Positions 43,112 through 51,619 are shown, counted from the stretch's first letter. The stretch: 64,000 nt of DNA from Streptomyces candidus (GCF_014207445.1 NZ_JACHEM010000010.1:1-64000), one strand, 5' to 3'. The notes: generated by a model not told the origin, from the letters alone. Made by a program: numbers and translations.

Positions 43112-43154
43112 AGGGCCGCGGAACCCCACCAGGGATCCGCGGCCCTTCTGTTTT
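43112..43154 (+). promoter_or_regulatory. Intrinsic terminator/attenuator in wblC leader
   Basis: AGGGCCGCGGA (43112-43122) pairs perfectly with TCCGCGGCCCT (43136-43146) around a 13-nt loop, followed by TCTGTTTT. It lies between the uORF stop and the wblC start, over 100 nt before GTG 43263, so default transcription should stop here. An antiterminator form is expected but I cannot fold the leader. Confidence 0.82.
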
Positions 43155-43262
43155 GCCCGAACGGGGAGGACGGAGCGAAGGGGCCTCGGGGCCAAGCACC
43201 ACCCGGTACCAGCCAGCACTCGGCCAACAGGCCGGACACCACAAGACGAGGAACCCACCACC

Positions 43263-43628
43263 GTGCCACTCGACACGCACGCCCCGTCCGTACCGACTTC
43301 TCAACCGCTCCCGCCCGGTCTCACGGAGGACCCGACCTTGACTCCCCTCACCGCGCTCACCGCGCTTGACGACGCCATCGAGAACCTCGGCGTACCCGTC
43401 CCCTGCCGCTCGTACGACCCGGAGGTCTTCTTCGCCGAGTCCCCGGCCGATGTCGAGTACGCGAAGTCCCTCTGCCGCACCTGCCCGCTGGTCGAGGCCT
43501 GCCTCGCCGGTGCCAAGGAGCGCCGTGAGCCGTGGGGCGTCTGGGGCGGCGAGCTGTTCGTCCAGGGTGTGGTCGTCGCTCGGAAGCGGCCGCGCGGCCG
43601 TCCGCGCAAGAACCCGGTCGCAGCATGA
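43263..43628 (+). CDS. wblC: WhiB-like antibiotic-resistance regulator WblC (WhiB7 ortholog)
   Basis: A 121-aa WhiB protein. Cys48, Cys71, Cys74 and Cys80 bind the 4Fe-4S cluster. The GVWGGE turn follows, and the C-terminal AT hook RGRPRKN marks the WhiB7/WblC subclass. It binds the sigma-70 factor and activates resistance genes on ribosomal stress. GTG 43263 follows GAGGA ten nt upstream; the open frame from 43092 lies inside the attenuated leader and has no ribosome site. The stop overlaps the next ORF by ATGA. Confidence 0.92.
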   Translation: MPLDTHAPSVPTSQPLPPGLTEDPTLTPLTALTALDDAIENLGVPVPCRSYDPEVFFAESPADVEYAKSLCRTCPLVEACLAGAKERREPWGVWGGELFVQGVVVARKRPRGRPRKNPVAA

Positions 43629-43954
43629 ACATCACCGGCACAGGACCCATCGACCGCCCCCACACGCACGATCCGCAGAAGCAGGACCCGATGACCCCCA
43701 CGACGTACGAGCCGTCCGGCTCCGCAACCTCCACCGCAAGCACCATCGGCGCGAACGCCTCGCGTCAGAACAGGACCCGCGAAATGCAACTCATCCCAGA
43801 AGCCATGGCCCGTGCCCATATGCAGGAGCGTCGGCTGGAAGCCGACGCGGAACGCCAGGCCGTGCGCCTGGTCGCCGCCCGGCGCATGCAGCGCCGCGCG
43901 GAGCGCGTATCGCTCCGCGCCCGCCGCGCGCTGGCCATGGCGGTCATGCAGTAA
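43625..43954 (+). CDS. Hypothetical protein translationally coupled to wblC
   Basis: Encodes 109 aa starting MNITGTGPIDRPHTHDPQKQ. The first 55 residues are polar and disordered. The rest is a strongly basic, helical Arg-rich tail (MQLIPEAMARAHMQERRLEA and later RRMQRRAERVSLRARRALAM). The ATG overlaps the wblC stop by four nt, so both are expected to be made from the same transcript. I recall similar basic tails in Streptomyces at this locus. Its function is unknown, and nucleic-acid or ribosome contact is possible from charge alone. A terminator follows. Confidence 0.65.
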   Translation: MNITGTGPIDRPHTHDPQKQDPMTPTTYEPSGSATSTASTIGANASRQNRTREMQLIPEAMARAHMQERRLEADAERQAVRLVAARRMQRRAERVSLRARRALAMAVMQ

Positions 43955-43981
43955 CCGACCGCCACGGGCACGCCGTACTGA

Positions 43982-44027
43982 AGAGCCCCGTGGGGCCGGA
44001 CCAGGAGGTCCGGCCCCACGGGGCTCT
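43982..44027. terminator. Bidirectional terminator of the wblC operon
   Basis: A perfect 21-bp stem (43982-44002 with 44007-44027) closes an AGGA loop, between the wblC-coupled ORF and the convergent ABC1 kinase gene. Confidence 0.88.
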
Positions 44028-44043
44028 CCCGTACACCACCGAT

Positions 44044-45507
44044 CTACTCGGCCCCGGCCTGCTCCGTCACGGTTTCCTGCGCCTTGAATTCCTCCGCGAC
44101 GAACCCCGGCAGCCACTCCTCCAGCTCGTCCCGCAGCCGCACCGTCGCCCCCAGCTGGCAGAGCACGCCGATGGTGCTCAGCGTTACCCGGTGGATCAGC
44201 AGATAGGCGGGCGGCAGGTTGAGCTGCTTGCCCAGCTGGTGCGCGGGGGAGCGGACGTCGGCTATCCGGCCCGCCTGCTGCCGCAGCCAGCCACGGGTGA
44301 ACGTGAACTCCTCGGCGAGCGCCGGCTCGATGATCGGCACCAGGTAGTCGAGCACCGCCCCCGGGTCCAGGTCGATGTCCTCCTTGACGAACCCCTCCCG
44401 GCGGAGCATCTCGTACACCGCGACGGCATCGCCCTCCAGCGTCAGCCGCAGCGCGTCGCCGATCGTGTCCGGCAGCCCGCCGGGCAGCCGGTCCACCGTC
44501 CCGAAGTCCAGCACCCCGAGCCGCCAGCCCCCCGCGCCGTCCGCTTCCGCGTCCGGGCCAGCTTCCGGATCCGTGTCCGGCCCCGCGTCCGTGTCCGGCC
44601 CCGCGTCCGTGTCCGGGCCCGCTTCCGGGTCCGCCGGCAGCAGACGGAAGTTGCCCGGGTGCGGATCGGCGTGCAGAAGCCCCGTGCGCGCCGGGCCCGA
44701 GAACAGGAACCGGGCCAGCAACTGCCCCGCCCGGTCCCGTTGTTCCTGCGTACCGTCCGCGATGATGTCGGCCAGCGGGGTGCCGTCCATCCACTCGGTC
44801 ACCAGCACCTGGTCGCTCTGGTGAACCACATCGGGCACCACCACGTCGGGGTCGTCCGCGAACTCCGCCGCGTGCTCCCGCTGGGCCCTGGCCTCCAACT
44901 CGTAGTCCAGTTCCTCCGACACCCGGTCCCGGAGCTCCGTGATCAGAGGTTTGATGTCCATACCCGGAATCAACGGGCCCAGCAGACGCGCGAACCTGCC
45001 CAGTTGATTCAGATCCGAGAGCAACGCCTCGCCGGCGCCCGGGTACTGCACCTTGACGGCCACCGCGCGCCCGTCGTGCCACACCGCCCGGTGCACCTGG
45101 CCGATGGACGCGGCGGCCGACGGCTTGTCCGCGAACTCCAGGAACAACTCCCGCCAGTCCGCGCCCAGTCGTTCCGCGAGCACTCCGTGCACCGTGGAGG
45201 TCGGCATCGGCGGCGCCGCCTCCTGAAGCTTCGTCAGAGCTGCCCGGTACGGACCGGCCATCTCCTCCGGCAGAGCGGACTCGAAGACGGACAGCGCCTG
45301 CCCGAACTTCATCGCGCCGCCCTTCAGCTCACCCAGGACCTTGAAGAGCTGTTCCGCCGTGCGCTGCTGCAGCTCCCGCCCGACGATCTCGGCGGACTTC
45401 CCGCCGATCCGTTTGCCGAGACCCCAGGCGGTCCGGCCGGCGAAGCCCAGTGGCAACGCGGCCAGCTTGGCGGTACGAGTGACCGCCTTCCGGGGAAGAT
45501 CAGACAT
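44044..45507 (-). CDS. ABC1/AarF (UbiB-family) atypical kinase
   Basis: A 487-aa ABC1 kinase-like protein. The family's KxGQ element appears in MKFGQALSVFESALPEEM, the Ala-rich loop as AAASIGQVHRA, and the kinase core as VAVKVQYPG, LHADPHPGNF and LDFGTVDRLPGG. A low-complexity GPDTDA tandem repeat of about 30 residues interrupts the C-lobe between the last two motifs. From memory, Rv3197 next to whiB7 in M. tuberculosis is the counterpart and affects macrolide resistance. ATG 45507 follows GGAGGGG. It converges with the wblC operon. Confidence 0.85.
   Translation of the reverse strand: MSDLPRKAVTRTAKLAALPLGFAGRTAWGLGKRIGGKSAEIVGRELQQRTAEQLFKVLGELKGGAMKFGQALSVFESALPEEMAGPYRAALTKLQEAAPPMPTSTVHGVLAERLGADWRELFLEFADKPSAAASIGQVHRAVWHDGRAVAVKVQYPGAGEALLSDLNQLGRFARLLGPLIPGMDIKPLITELRDRVSEELDYELEARAQREHAAEFADDPDVVVPDVVHQSDQVLVTEWMDGTPLADIIADGTQEQRDRAGQLLARFLFSGPARTGLLHADPHPGNFRLLPADPEAGPDTDAGPDTDAGPDTDPEAGPDAEADGAGGWRLGVLDFGTVDRLPGGLPDTIGDALRLTLEGDAVAVYEMLRREGFVKEDIDLDPGAVLDYLVPIIEPALAEEFTFTRGWLRQQAGRIADVRSPAHQLGKQLNLPPAYLLIHRVTLSTIGVLCQLGATVRLRDELEEWLPGFVAEEFKAQETVTEQAGAE
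44573..44626 (-). repeat. 18-nt tandem repeat coding GPDTDA
   Basis: Units at 44573-44590 and 44591-44608 are identical, with a degenerate third unit to 44626. Each adds six residues to the ABC1 protein. The repeats may vary in number between strains. Confidence 0.7.
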
Positions 45508-45572
45508 GAGCCCCTCCAAATCCCAGACAGCCGCGCCGCACGGGCCCCGGGACCAGTGCCCTTCGACGGCGC

Positions 45573-46862
45573 CTACCCGGCCATTGTGACGTGCGGCTTC
45601 GAGCCGCCCGATGGCACGTCCCGTTCCACACCCCCAGGTGCCTCCCCACCAGCACCGCAGTAGCACTCGCGGTGGGCGGCGACCCGCTCCGCGCGCCAGT
45701 CGAGGAGCGGCAGCGCGGCCTCCCACCGGGTCCCCGTGCTCGACGGCAGCTCCCCGTCCAGGAAGGCCAGCGCATGCGCGGCCGCCAGCGCCGCCACCGC
45801 GGTGGCCAGCGCGACGTCGCAGGCCCCCACGTCCGCCCGCCGCCCGGAACGCCACTGTGCCAGCATCCTCGGCCACTGCGGGTCGGCCTCCGCCCTGGCC
45901 CGCGCCATGCACCCGGCGCACGCGCTCCCGCCCGGCAGCACCAGTGGCCCGACCACCCCCGTGGCCTCCAGCACCCCCGCGTACAGGTGCGGGATGCGCG
46001 ACGCCAGCCAGCCCTCGGCCACCGCCGGGTCCGGCGCGTACGCCTCCAGCCCGTCCCGTGGCACCACCACCACCAGACTCAACGCGCCCTCGCCCCCGCA
46101 TCCCTCCCCGTCCCGACCCTCCGCCCCGGACGCCGCCCCGCCCCCGGCGAGCAACCCCGCCCCGGACACCTCCCGCCCCGTCCCGGCCACCGCCCCGGAC
46201 CCGGTCACCTCCCGCGTCGGCCCCGCCCCGGAGCCCGTCCGCGGCGCTCTCCCCGGGGTCCTTCCATGCGCCCACCTCCGTACCGTCTGCCGGACCGCGA
46301 TCGCCCGCCGGGTGCCGACGGATTCGGCCGGGACCCCGCCCGGCGCCACGTCCCACGGCTCCACACATCCGCCGTCCAGTACGTCGACGTGCCCCACTCC
46401 CGAGGCGGCGAGCACCGAGGCGACCGTCGCGCCGACCCGGCCCGCACCGCGCACCTGGACCCGGGCGGCCCGGCGCGCGGCGAGCCGCCGCGCCGCGCCG
46501 CCCGGCTCCGGGTTCACCACGCTCAGCGAAGCCAGGTCGGGCCGCAGCCGGTCCGCCTCCCCGGTGCGCCTCCGCAGGGCGTCCGCCGCCGCCCCGCCCG
46601 CCGTCACGTCGTCGATCAGCCCCGCCCCGGCCAGCCGGGCGACCACGGTGTCCACCCGGCCCTCCGGCAGTCCCAGCGCCCGCGCCTCCTCCCGGAGCAG
46701 CGGCATGCCGCGCGTCCCGTCCAGCAGCGCCAGCAGACTTCCCGTCGCCGTGTCCACCGGTCCCACCACCACCGCGTGCGCCGCCGTCACCCCGAACTGC
46801 ACGCTCTGCCGGTCCCGCCAGGCCCTTCGCAGCGCGGGCTTCATCCTCGGATGCATCACCAT
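45573..46862 (-). CDS. Orphan ThiF/E1-like adenylyltransferase-fold protein
   Basis: A 429-aa protein. The N-terminal 120 residues form a winged-helix-like region (MKPALRRAWRDRQSVQFG, then a RiPP-recognition-like segment). The Rossmann part starts VQVRGAGRVGATVASVLAAS, followed by HVDVLDGGCVEPWDV. A CAGC (CAGCMARARAE) and a C-terminal CYCG could bind zinc. No sulfur carrier or RiPP precursor is seen beside it. The Gly/Ser/Pro insert at about 225-275 is low-complexity. ATG 46862 follows GAGGAG. Its substrate is unknown; it lies next to a YgjP-type protease gene. Confidence 0.75.
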   Translation of the reverse strand: MVMHPRMKPALRRAWRDRQSVQFGVTAAHAVVVGPVDTATGSLLALLDGTRGMPLLREEARALGLPEGRVDTVVARLAGAGLIDDVTAGGAAADALRRRTGEADRLRPDLASLSVVNPEPGGAARRLAARRAARVQVRGAGRVGATVASVLAASGVGHVDVLDGGCVEPWDVAPGGVPAESVGTRRAIAVRQTVRRWAHGRTPGRAPRTGSGAGPTREVTGSGAVAGTGREVSGAGLLAGGGAASGAEGRDGEGCGGEGALSLVVVVPRDGLEAYAPDPAVAEGWLASRIPHLYAGVLEATGVVGPLVLPGGSACAGCMARARAEADPQWPRMLAQWRSGRRADVGACDVALATAVAALAAAHALAFLDGELPSSTGTRWEAALPLLDWRAERVAAHRECYCGAGGEAPGGVERDVPSGGSKPHVTMAG

Positions 46863-47038
46863 GGCCGTGCTCCTCTCCCCGTGCTCCAGCCGTACCCGCC
46901 CTGCCCAGCGCGCTCGCCGTGCTTCTTGCGTCGCGCTCTCAGAATGCCGGGCGGCCGGAAACAGCGCGGAAAGTTGTCCACAGGGCCGGAAGTTAGTCGT
47001 ACCAGCGCGGAGGCAGGACTTCCGTCGCACACTGCGGG

Positions 47039-47044
47039 TAACGT
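47039..47044 (+). promoter_or_regulatory. -10 box, leaderless YgjP-like gene
   Basis: TAACGT ends 6 nt before GTG 47051. No ribosome site is seen. Confidence 0.4.
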
Positions 47045-47050
47045 CGTGGC

Positions 47051-47593
47051 GTGCCAGCCGACCCGTCCCCCCGCCTCGCCGTCGAAGTCCGCAGGAGCGC
47101 CCGACGCAGCCGCACCGTCTCGGCCTACCGCGAGGGCGACCGCACGATCGTGCTCATCCCCGCCCGGATGTCGGAGGCGGAGGAGCAGCGCTGGGTCGGC
47201 GTGATGCTCGACAAGCTCGCCGCCCAGGAGAGCAGGCGCACCCTCGGCGACGACGATCTGTCCGAGCGGGCCGACCGGCTCTCCGCCCAGTACTTCGAGG
47301 GCCGCGCCAAGCCGTCCTCGGTGCGCTGGGTGACCAACCAGAACGCGCGCTGGGGCTCCTGCACCCCCTCCGAAGGCAGCATCCGGCTCTCCCACCGGCT
47401 CCAGGGCATGCCGGAGTACGTCGTCGACTACGTGCTCCTCCACGAGCTGGCCCACCTCCTCGTGCCCGGACACGGTGCGTCCTTCTGGCGGCTCCTGGAG
47501 GCGTATCCACGCACCGAGCGGGCCCGTGGCTATCTCGAAGGGGTGGTCGCCGCCGACCGTCTCCCGCACCTCCTCAAGGATCGCGGAGAGTAA
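47051..47593 (+). CDS. YgjP-like (M48/DUF45) metallopeptidase
   Basis: A 180-aa zincin-like protein. The zinc site HELAHLL (131-137) is followed by a third His in PGHGASFW. A preceding RWGSCTPSEGSIRLSHRL is typical of the YgjP/WLM (DUF45) family. It has no signal peptide, so it is cytosolic. The protease role is inferred; the E. coli counterpart has no firmly known substrate. GTG 47051 appears leaderless. It is divergent from the ThiF gene across 188 nt. Confidence 0.85.
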   Translation: MPADPSPRLAVEVRRSARRSRTVSAYREGDRTIVLIPARMSEAEEQRWVGVMLDKLAAQESRRTLGDDDLSERADRLSAQYFEGRAKPSSVRWVTNQNARWGSCTPSEGSIRLSHRLQGMPEYVVDYVLLHELAHLLVPGHGASFWRLLEAYPRTERARGYLEGVVAADRLPHLLKDRGE

Positions 47594-47735
47594 CCGCGCG
47601 TACGCATCGAGCGGCGTCGGGCCGACCCGGGCGCGGTGCTCTGTACCGACCCTGTACCGGCTTGTCGCCCTGTCGGCATTTGCCGTTAGCCTGACGCGAC
47701 GTATCCACTTTCGGGACGGGGGACGGTCGTTACGT

Positions 47736-49493
47736 ATGGCCAGGGAATTCCAGCGCGGCCACAAGGCCAGGATCAGTGACCTCACAGCCGGGACGGATCT
47801 GTACGTAGGTGTACAGATCGGTGCTCCCGGACTGACCTTCGACATCAGCTGTTTCGGGCTCGACGCGAACGAGCAGCTGAGCGACGACCGGTACTTCATC
47901 TTCTTCAACCAGCCCAAGTCGCCCGAGGAGTCCCTCCAGCTGCTGGGCGCGCAGGCCGGTGACACGGAATCGTTCCGCGTCACCCTCGACCGCCTTCCGT
48001 CCCACATCCACAAGCTGTCCTTCACCGCGACCATCGACGGCCCGGGCCAGATGTCGCAGGTCTCTCCCGGGTACGTCCGGATCGTGGCGGGCGGCGAAGA
48101 GGTCGCCCGGTACTCCTTCAACGGCTCTGAGTTCACCACCGAGCGAGCCGTGATGCTGGGGGACTTCTACCTCAAGGACGTGTGGCGCTTCGCCGCCGTC
48201 GGGCAGGGCTTCGACGGAGGTCTTGACGCGCTGCTGAAGAACTTCGGCGGCGAGGTCGCCGAGGAGGAGCCCGCCCCGGCGCCCCAGCAGGGCGCCCCCG
48301 GGTTCGGCCCGCCCGCGCAGGCGGCGGCGCCTACGCAGCAGCCGGCTCCGTCCTTCGGCGCCCCGGCACCCCAGGCCGCACCGCCCGCGCCCTCCTTCGG
48401 CGCCCCGGCACCGCAGCCACCCGCGCCGCCGGCCCCCGCACCGCAGCCGCCCGCGCCCCAGACGTCGGCACCGCAGGCCCCCGCGCCCGCCGTCCCGCCC
48501 GTGCACGCCGCACAGACGATCACGGCACCGCTTCACCCGCAGGGCCCCCCGCCGCACGGGCAGCCGCCCCACGCGCCCCAGCAGTACGGGCAGGCGGCGC
48601 CCCAGGCGCCCGGCCAGGCCCAGAGCCAGGGCGGTCAGTACGGCTACCCGCCGGCCGCCCCCGGCCCGTACGGCCGGCCGCCCGCACAGCAGCAGCCGTA
48701 CGGCCCGCCACCAGGCATGCCGCAGGGGCTGCCCCCGCAAGGGATGCCCCAGCCGGGCGTACCTCCGCAAGGGATGCCCCAGCCGGGCGTACCTCCGCAA
48801 GGGATGCCCCAGCCCGGTGTGCCGCAGACCGGCCCCGGCCTCCAGGCCGCCCTCCAGAAGTACCGCGAGACGCCCACCGGCCAGCGCTGGGCCCCGCAGA
48901 ACGAGCAGCTCATGCGGGTCGACCTCGGCAACAACGGCACACCCGTCCTCGCCCGCCAGGGCAGCATGGTGATGTACCAGGGCAAGGTCGACTTCAGCTA
49001 CAAGGGCGCCGGATTCAAGGGGCGGGTCGTCGGCAACGCCACGGGCCAGGAAATGCAGCTGATGCGCTGCTCCGGAGCGGGCCAGGTCTTCTTCGCGGAG
49101 AACGCCGCGCACCTGCACCCCATCGAGCTCCAGGGGGACGGAATCTGCGTCTCCGCAGAGAACGTCCTCGCGTTCGACGAGACCCTCCAGCACGAGGTCC
49201 GCCGTATCGAGGGTCACGGCATCCCCGGCGGCGCGCTCTTCACGATGATGTTCCACGGCACCGGCACGGTCGTGGTGAAGACCCAGGGCATCCCCGTTGT
49301 GCTGCCGGTCACGCCCACCACCTTCGCCGACAGCAACGCCGTCGTCGCCTGGTCGGCGGCGTCCCAGGTGATCCTCTCCAGCCAGGTCCGGCTGCGCCGC
49401 CAGGCGTTCCCCGGGCACAGCGGAGAGACCGTCAACCTCCAGTTCCGGGGAGCCCCCGGGAACTTCATCGTCGTCCAGCCGTACGAGGTCTGA
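47736..49493 (+). CDS. TerD-AIM24 fusion protein
   Basis: Encodes 585 aa: an N-terminal TerD domain (1-170: MAREFQRGHKARISDLTAGT, then LTFDISCFGLDANEQLSDD and MLGDFYLKDVWRF), a Pro/Gln/Ala-rich linker (175-380) with tandem GMPQPGVPPQ units, and a C-terminal AIM24 domain (385-585: RVDLGNNGTPVLARQGSMVM onward). TerD proteins bind Ca2+ and belong to stress and phage-defence loci. AIM24 (TIGR00266) is poorly characterised. ATG 47736 is preceded by a GGGGGAC-type site. It is the first of three genes carrying AIM24 domains in tandem. Confidence 0.87.
   Translation: MAREFQRGHKARISDLTAGTDLYVGVQIGAPGLTFDISCFGLDANEQLSDDRYFIFFNQPKSPEESLQLLGAQAGDTESFRVTLDRLPSHIHKLSFTATIDGPGQMSQVSPGYVRIVAGGEEVARYSFNGSEFTTERAVMLGDFYLKDVWRFAAVGQGFDGGLDALLKNFGGEVAEEEPAPAPQQGAPGFGPPAQAAAPTQQPAPSFGAPAPQAAPPAPSFGAPAPQPPAPPAPAPQPPAPQTSAPQAPAPAVPPVHAAQTITAPLHPQGPPPHGQPPHAPQQYGQAAPQAPGQAQSQGGQYGYPPAAPGPYGRPPAQQQPYGPPPGMPQGLPPQGMPQPGVPPQGMPQPGVPPQGMPQPGVPQTGPGLQAALQKYRETPTGQRWAPQNEQLMRVDLGNNGTPVLARQGSMVMYQGKVDFSYKGAGFKGRVVGNATGQEMQLMRCSGAGQVFFAENAAHLHPIELQGDGICVSAENVLAFDETLQHEVRRIEGHGIPGGALFTMMFHGTGTVVVKTQGIPVVLPVTPTTFADSNAVVAWSAASQVILSSQVRLRRQAFPGHSGETVNLQFRGAPGNFIVVQPYEV
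48735..48824 (+). repeat. 30-nt tandem repeat in TerD-AIM24 linker
   Basis: Units at 48735-48764 and 48765-48794 are identical and a third (48795-48824) is diverged. Each encodes PQGMPQPGVP. Confidence 0.75.
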
Positions 49494-49506
49494 GGGAGCC
49501 CGAAGA

Positions 49507-50187
49507 ATGAACCAGCAGCTCGCGGGCTTCGCCCCGACACCGGTCGCGGCCCGCATGGAGAACCACGGCCGCTCCATGGTCAAGGTCGCCATGGCCACCG
49601 GCCAGGACCTGTACGCGCGCACCGGCTCGATGGTCGCCTACGAGGGCTTCGTACAGTACGAGCCCAACCCGCCCGCCGTGCGCCAGATCGCCTCGCAGTG
49701 GATCACCGGCGAGGGTGCCCCGGTCATGAAGTGCTCGGGCGACGGCCTGCTCTACCTCGCCGACTACGGCGCGGACGTCGTCGTCATCAACCTCGCCAAC
49801 GACGCCCTCTCCGTCAACGGCAGCAACCTCCTCGCCTTCGACGTCTCCCTCCAGTGGGGTGTCGAACGCGTCAAGGGCCTCGCCAAGTTCGCCGGCCAGG
49901 GCCTGTGGAACGTCAAGGTCACCGGCAGCGGCTGGGTCGCGCTCACCTCGCGCGGCACCCCGATCGTGGTGGACTGCGGACGGGGCGAGGACGAGACGTA
50001 CGTCGACCCGGACGCGCTCGTCGCCTGGTCGCCGAACCTCAAGGTGAAGGGCAAGCGCAGCTTCAAGGCGTCCGCACTGATCGGACGCGGCAGCGGTGAG
50101 GCCTACCAGATGGCCTTCTCCGGCGAGGGGATCGTCGTCGTGCAGCCCAGCGAGGACAGCTCGGACCGCCTGCGGGCCAGGCACTGA
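49507..50187 (+). CDS. AIM24 family protein
   Basis: A 226-aa single-domain AIM24 protein. AIM24 motifs: LYARTGSMVAYEGFVQY, MKCSGDGLLYLADYGADVVV, VVDCGRGEDETYVDPDALVA and a C-terminal GEGIVVVQPSEDSSD. It starts 13 nt after the TerD-AIM24 stop and ends just before another AIM24 gene, so the three form an operon. No membrane segment or signal peptide. The homologous yeast AIM24 is mitochondrial; the bacterial role is unknown. ATG 49507 follows GAGGGAG. Confidence 0.88.
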   Translation: MNQQLAGFAPTPVAARMENHGRSMVKVAMATGQDLYARTGSMVAYEGFVQYEPNPPAVRQIASQWITGEGAPVMKCSGDGLLYLADYGADVVVINLANDALSVNGSNLLAFDVSLQWGVERVKGLAKFAGQGLWNVKVTGSGWVALTSRGTPIVVDCGRGEDETYVDPDALVAWSPNLKVKGKRSFKASALIGRGSGEAYQMAFSGEGIVVVQPSEDSSDRLRARH

Positions 50188-50204
50188 GGGGGATGGGGAA
50201 CACC

Positions 50205-50960
50205 ATGCAGAGTCCGCTTTTCGGCTACACGGAACAGCAGTCGGCCGAGCGCTACACCGCGCAGAACCCGCAGCTCCTGCGGGTCGCCCTGACCGGACAC
50301 GACGACGTCCTCGCCCGCAAGGGCAGCATGGTCGCCTACCAGGGGCTGCTGGAGTTCGACGGCGAGTACCAGTCGAACCCGCAGCAGCGCGCCCGCGCCC
50401 ACACCGGGGAGGGCCTGGACCTGATGCGCTGCTCGGGGCAGGGCACCGTCTTCTTCGCCAACCTCGCCCAGTACATCCACGTGGTCGACGTCGACCAGGA
50501 CGGCCTGACCGTCGACAGCAGCTATGTGCTGGCTCTCGACTCGGCACTGCACACCGAGGTCGTCGCCGTCGACAGCCAGTACGGAATCTCCGGCTCCGGC
50601 AAGTACCAGACCAACGTCTCCGGCCGCGGCAAGATCGCCCTGATGACCTCGGGGCAGCCGCTGGTGCTGCAGGTCACCCCCGACCGGTACGTCAGTGCCG
50701 ACGCGGACGCGGTCGTCGCATGGTCGGCGTCGCTGCGGGTGCAGATGCAGGCTCAGACGTACTCCTCGGGGATACGGCGCAGGCGCGGCAACACCGGCGA
50801 GGGCTGGGAGCTCAGCTTCCTCGGCCAGGGCATCGTGCTGGTCCAGCCCAGCGAGGTCATGCCGCCGCAGAACGCGGTCATCGGCCAGGGCATGGCAGCG
50901 CAGTACGGCGTGGGCCAGCAGGGCGCCCACGGGCAGAACCAGAACAACGCCTGGAGCTAG
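50205..50960 (+). CDS. AIM24 family protein
   Basis: A 251-aa AIM24 protein, again with VLARKGSMVAYQGLLEF, DLMRCSGQGTVFFANLAQYI and GQGIVLVQPSEVMPP. ATG 50205 is preferred because GGGGA lies about seven nt upstream; ATG 50193 overlaps its own G-rich site with no spacing. It ends with a Gln/Gly/Asn-rich tail, AQYGVGQQGAHGQNQNNAWS. It is the last gene before a bidirectional terminator. The three AIM24 domains probably assemble as a heteromeric beta-barrel shell, but this is inferred. Confidence 0.87.
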   Translation: MQSPLFGYTEQQSAERYTAQNPQLLRVALTGHDDVLARKGSMVAYQGLLEFDGEYQSNPQQRARAHTGEGLDLMRCSGQGTVFFANLAQYIHVVDVDQDGLTVDSSYVLALDSALHTEVVAVDSQYGISGSGKYQTNVSGRGKIALMTSGQPLVLQVTPDRYVSADADAVVAWSASLRVQMQAQTYSSGIRRRRGNTGEGWELSFLGQGIVLVQPSEVMPPQNAVIGQGMAAQYGVGQQGAHGQNQNNAWS

Positions 50961-51046
50961 TCGGCCTCCAGGCGCGAACCGGGCTTACCGCGACAGCGTC
51001 CGGAAATCGGCCCGGCACCCGGGCACGAGCCGCGCTCACGTAAGAC

Positions 51047-51083
51047 AGGTAAGGGGCGACCTCCATGAGGCCGCCCCTTACCT
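51047..51083. terminator. Bidirectional terminator after AIM24 operon
   Basis: A 12-bp stem (51047-51058 with 51072-51083) with an inner CCTC/GAGG helix, between the AIM24 operon and the convergent Nudix gene. Confidence 0.78.
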
Positions 51084-51097
51084 CGTGTGCCGTCGGC

Positions 51098-51619
51098 CTA
51101 CAGTGCCGCGCGTACGCGTTCCACCAGCCGTACGACCGACTCGTCGGCCACCCCCGCGACCTCGTCGTAGCCGAACCAGCGCAGATCGTCCGACTCGTCG
51201 CTGATCGCCTCGACCGCACCCGCCGGGGCGAGCGCCCCGTACTGCACGTCGAGATGCCAGTGGCAGGGAGCCGGAATCGGATGCCGGTCCAGGCGCACCG
51301 GGCCCACCGGGAGCAGCGTCAGCCCCGCGATGCCGGACTCCTCGGTGGCCTCCCGCAGCGCGGCGTCCGCCAGCGTCGCGTCACCGCTCTCGCAGTGCCC
51401 GCCCATCTGCAGCCACATCTTCAGCTTCCTGTGCAGGGTCAGCAGCACCCGGCCCTGCCGCGCGTCCACCACCAGCGCACTGGCCGTCAGATGCCCGGCG
51501 CTGCAGGCCTTCCACATGCCGTCCGGATGCGCCGAGAGATGGTCCAGGTACTGCTGCCGCAGCTCGGGCTGGTCCTCGTACCCCTTGAGTACGAGGACGG
51601 CGTCGTCGTGCAGGGTCAC
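51098..51619 (-). CDS. Nudix hydrolase
   Basis: A 173-aa Nudix protein. The Nudix box is complete: GGHCESGDATLADAALREAT then EESG, giving the G-x5-E-x7-REUxEExG metal site. There is no zinc ribbon. The substrate is not identifiable. GTG 51619 overlaps the stop of the upstream DUF2342 gene by four nt (GTGA), so it is translationally coupled. It converges with the AIM24 operon. Confidence 0.85.
   Translation of the reverse strand: MTLHDDAVLVLKGYEDQPELRQQYLDHLSAHPDGMWKACSAGHLTASALVVDARQGRVLLTLHRKLKMWLQMGGHCESGDATLADAALREATEESGIAGLTLLPVGPVRLDRHPIPAPCHWHLDVQYGALAPAGAVEAISDESDDLRWFGYDEVAGVADESVVRLVERVRAAL

Noticed and set aside
43092..43262. Upstream in-frame ATG extending WblC by 57 residues
   Set aside because: No ribosome site, and the region holds the attenuator terminator; the WhiB sequence starts at GTG 43263.
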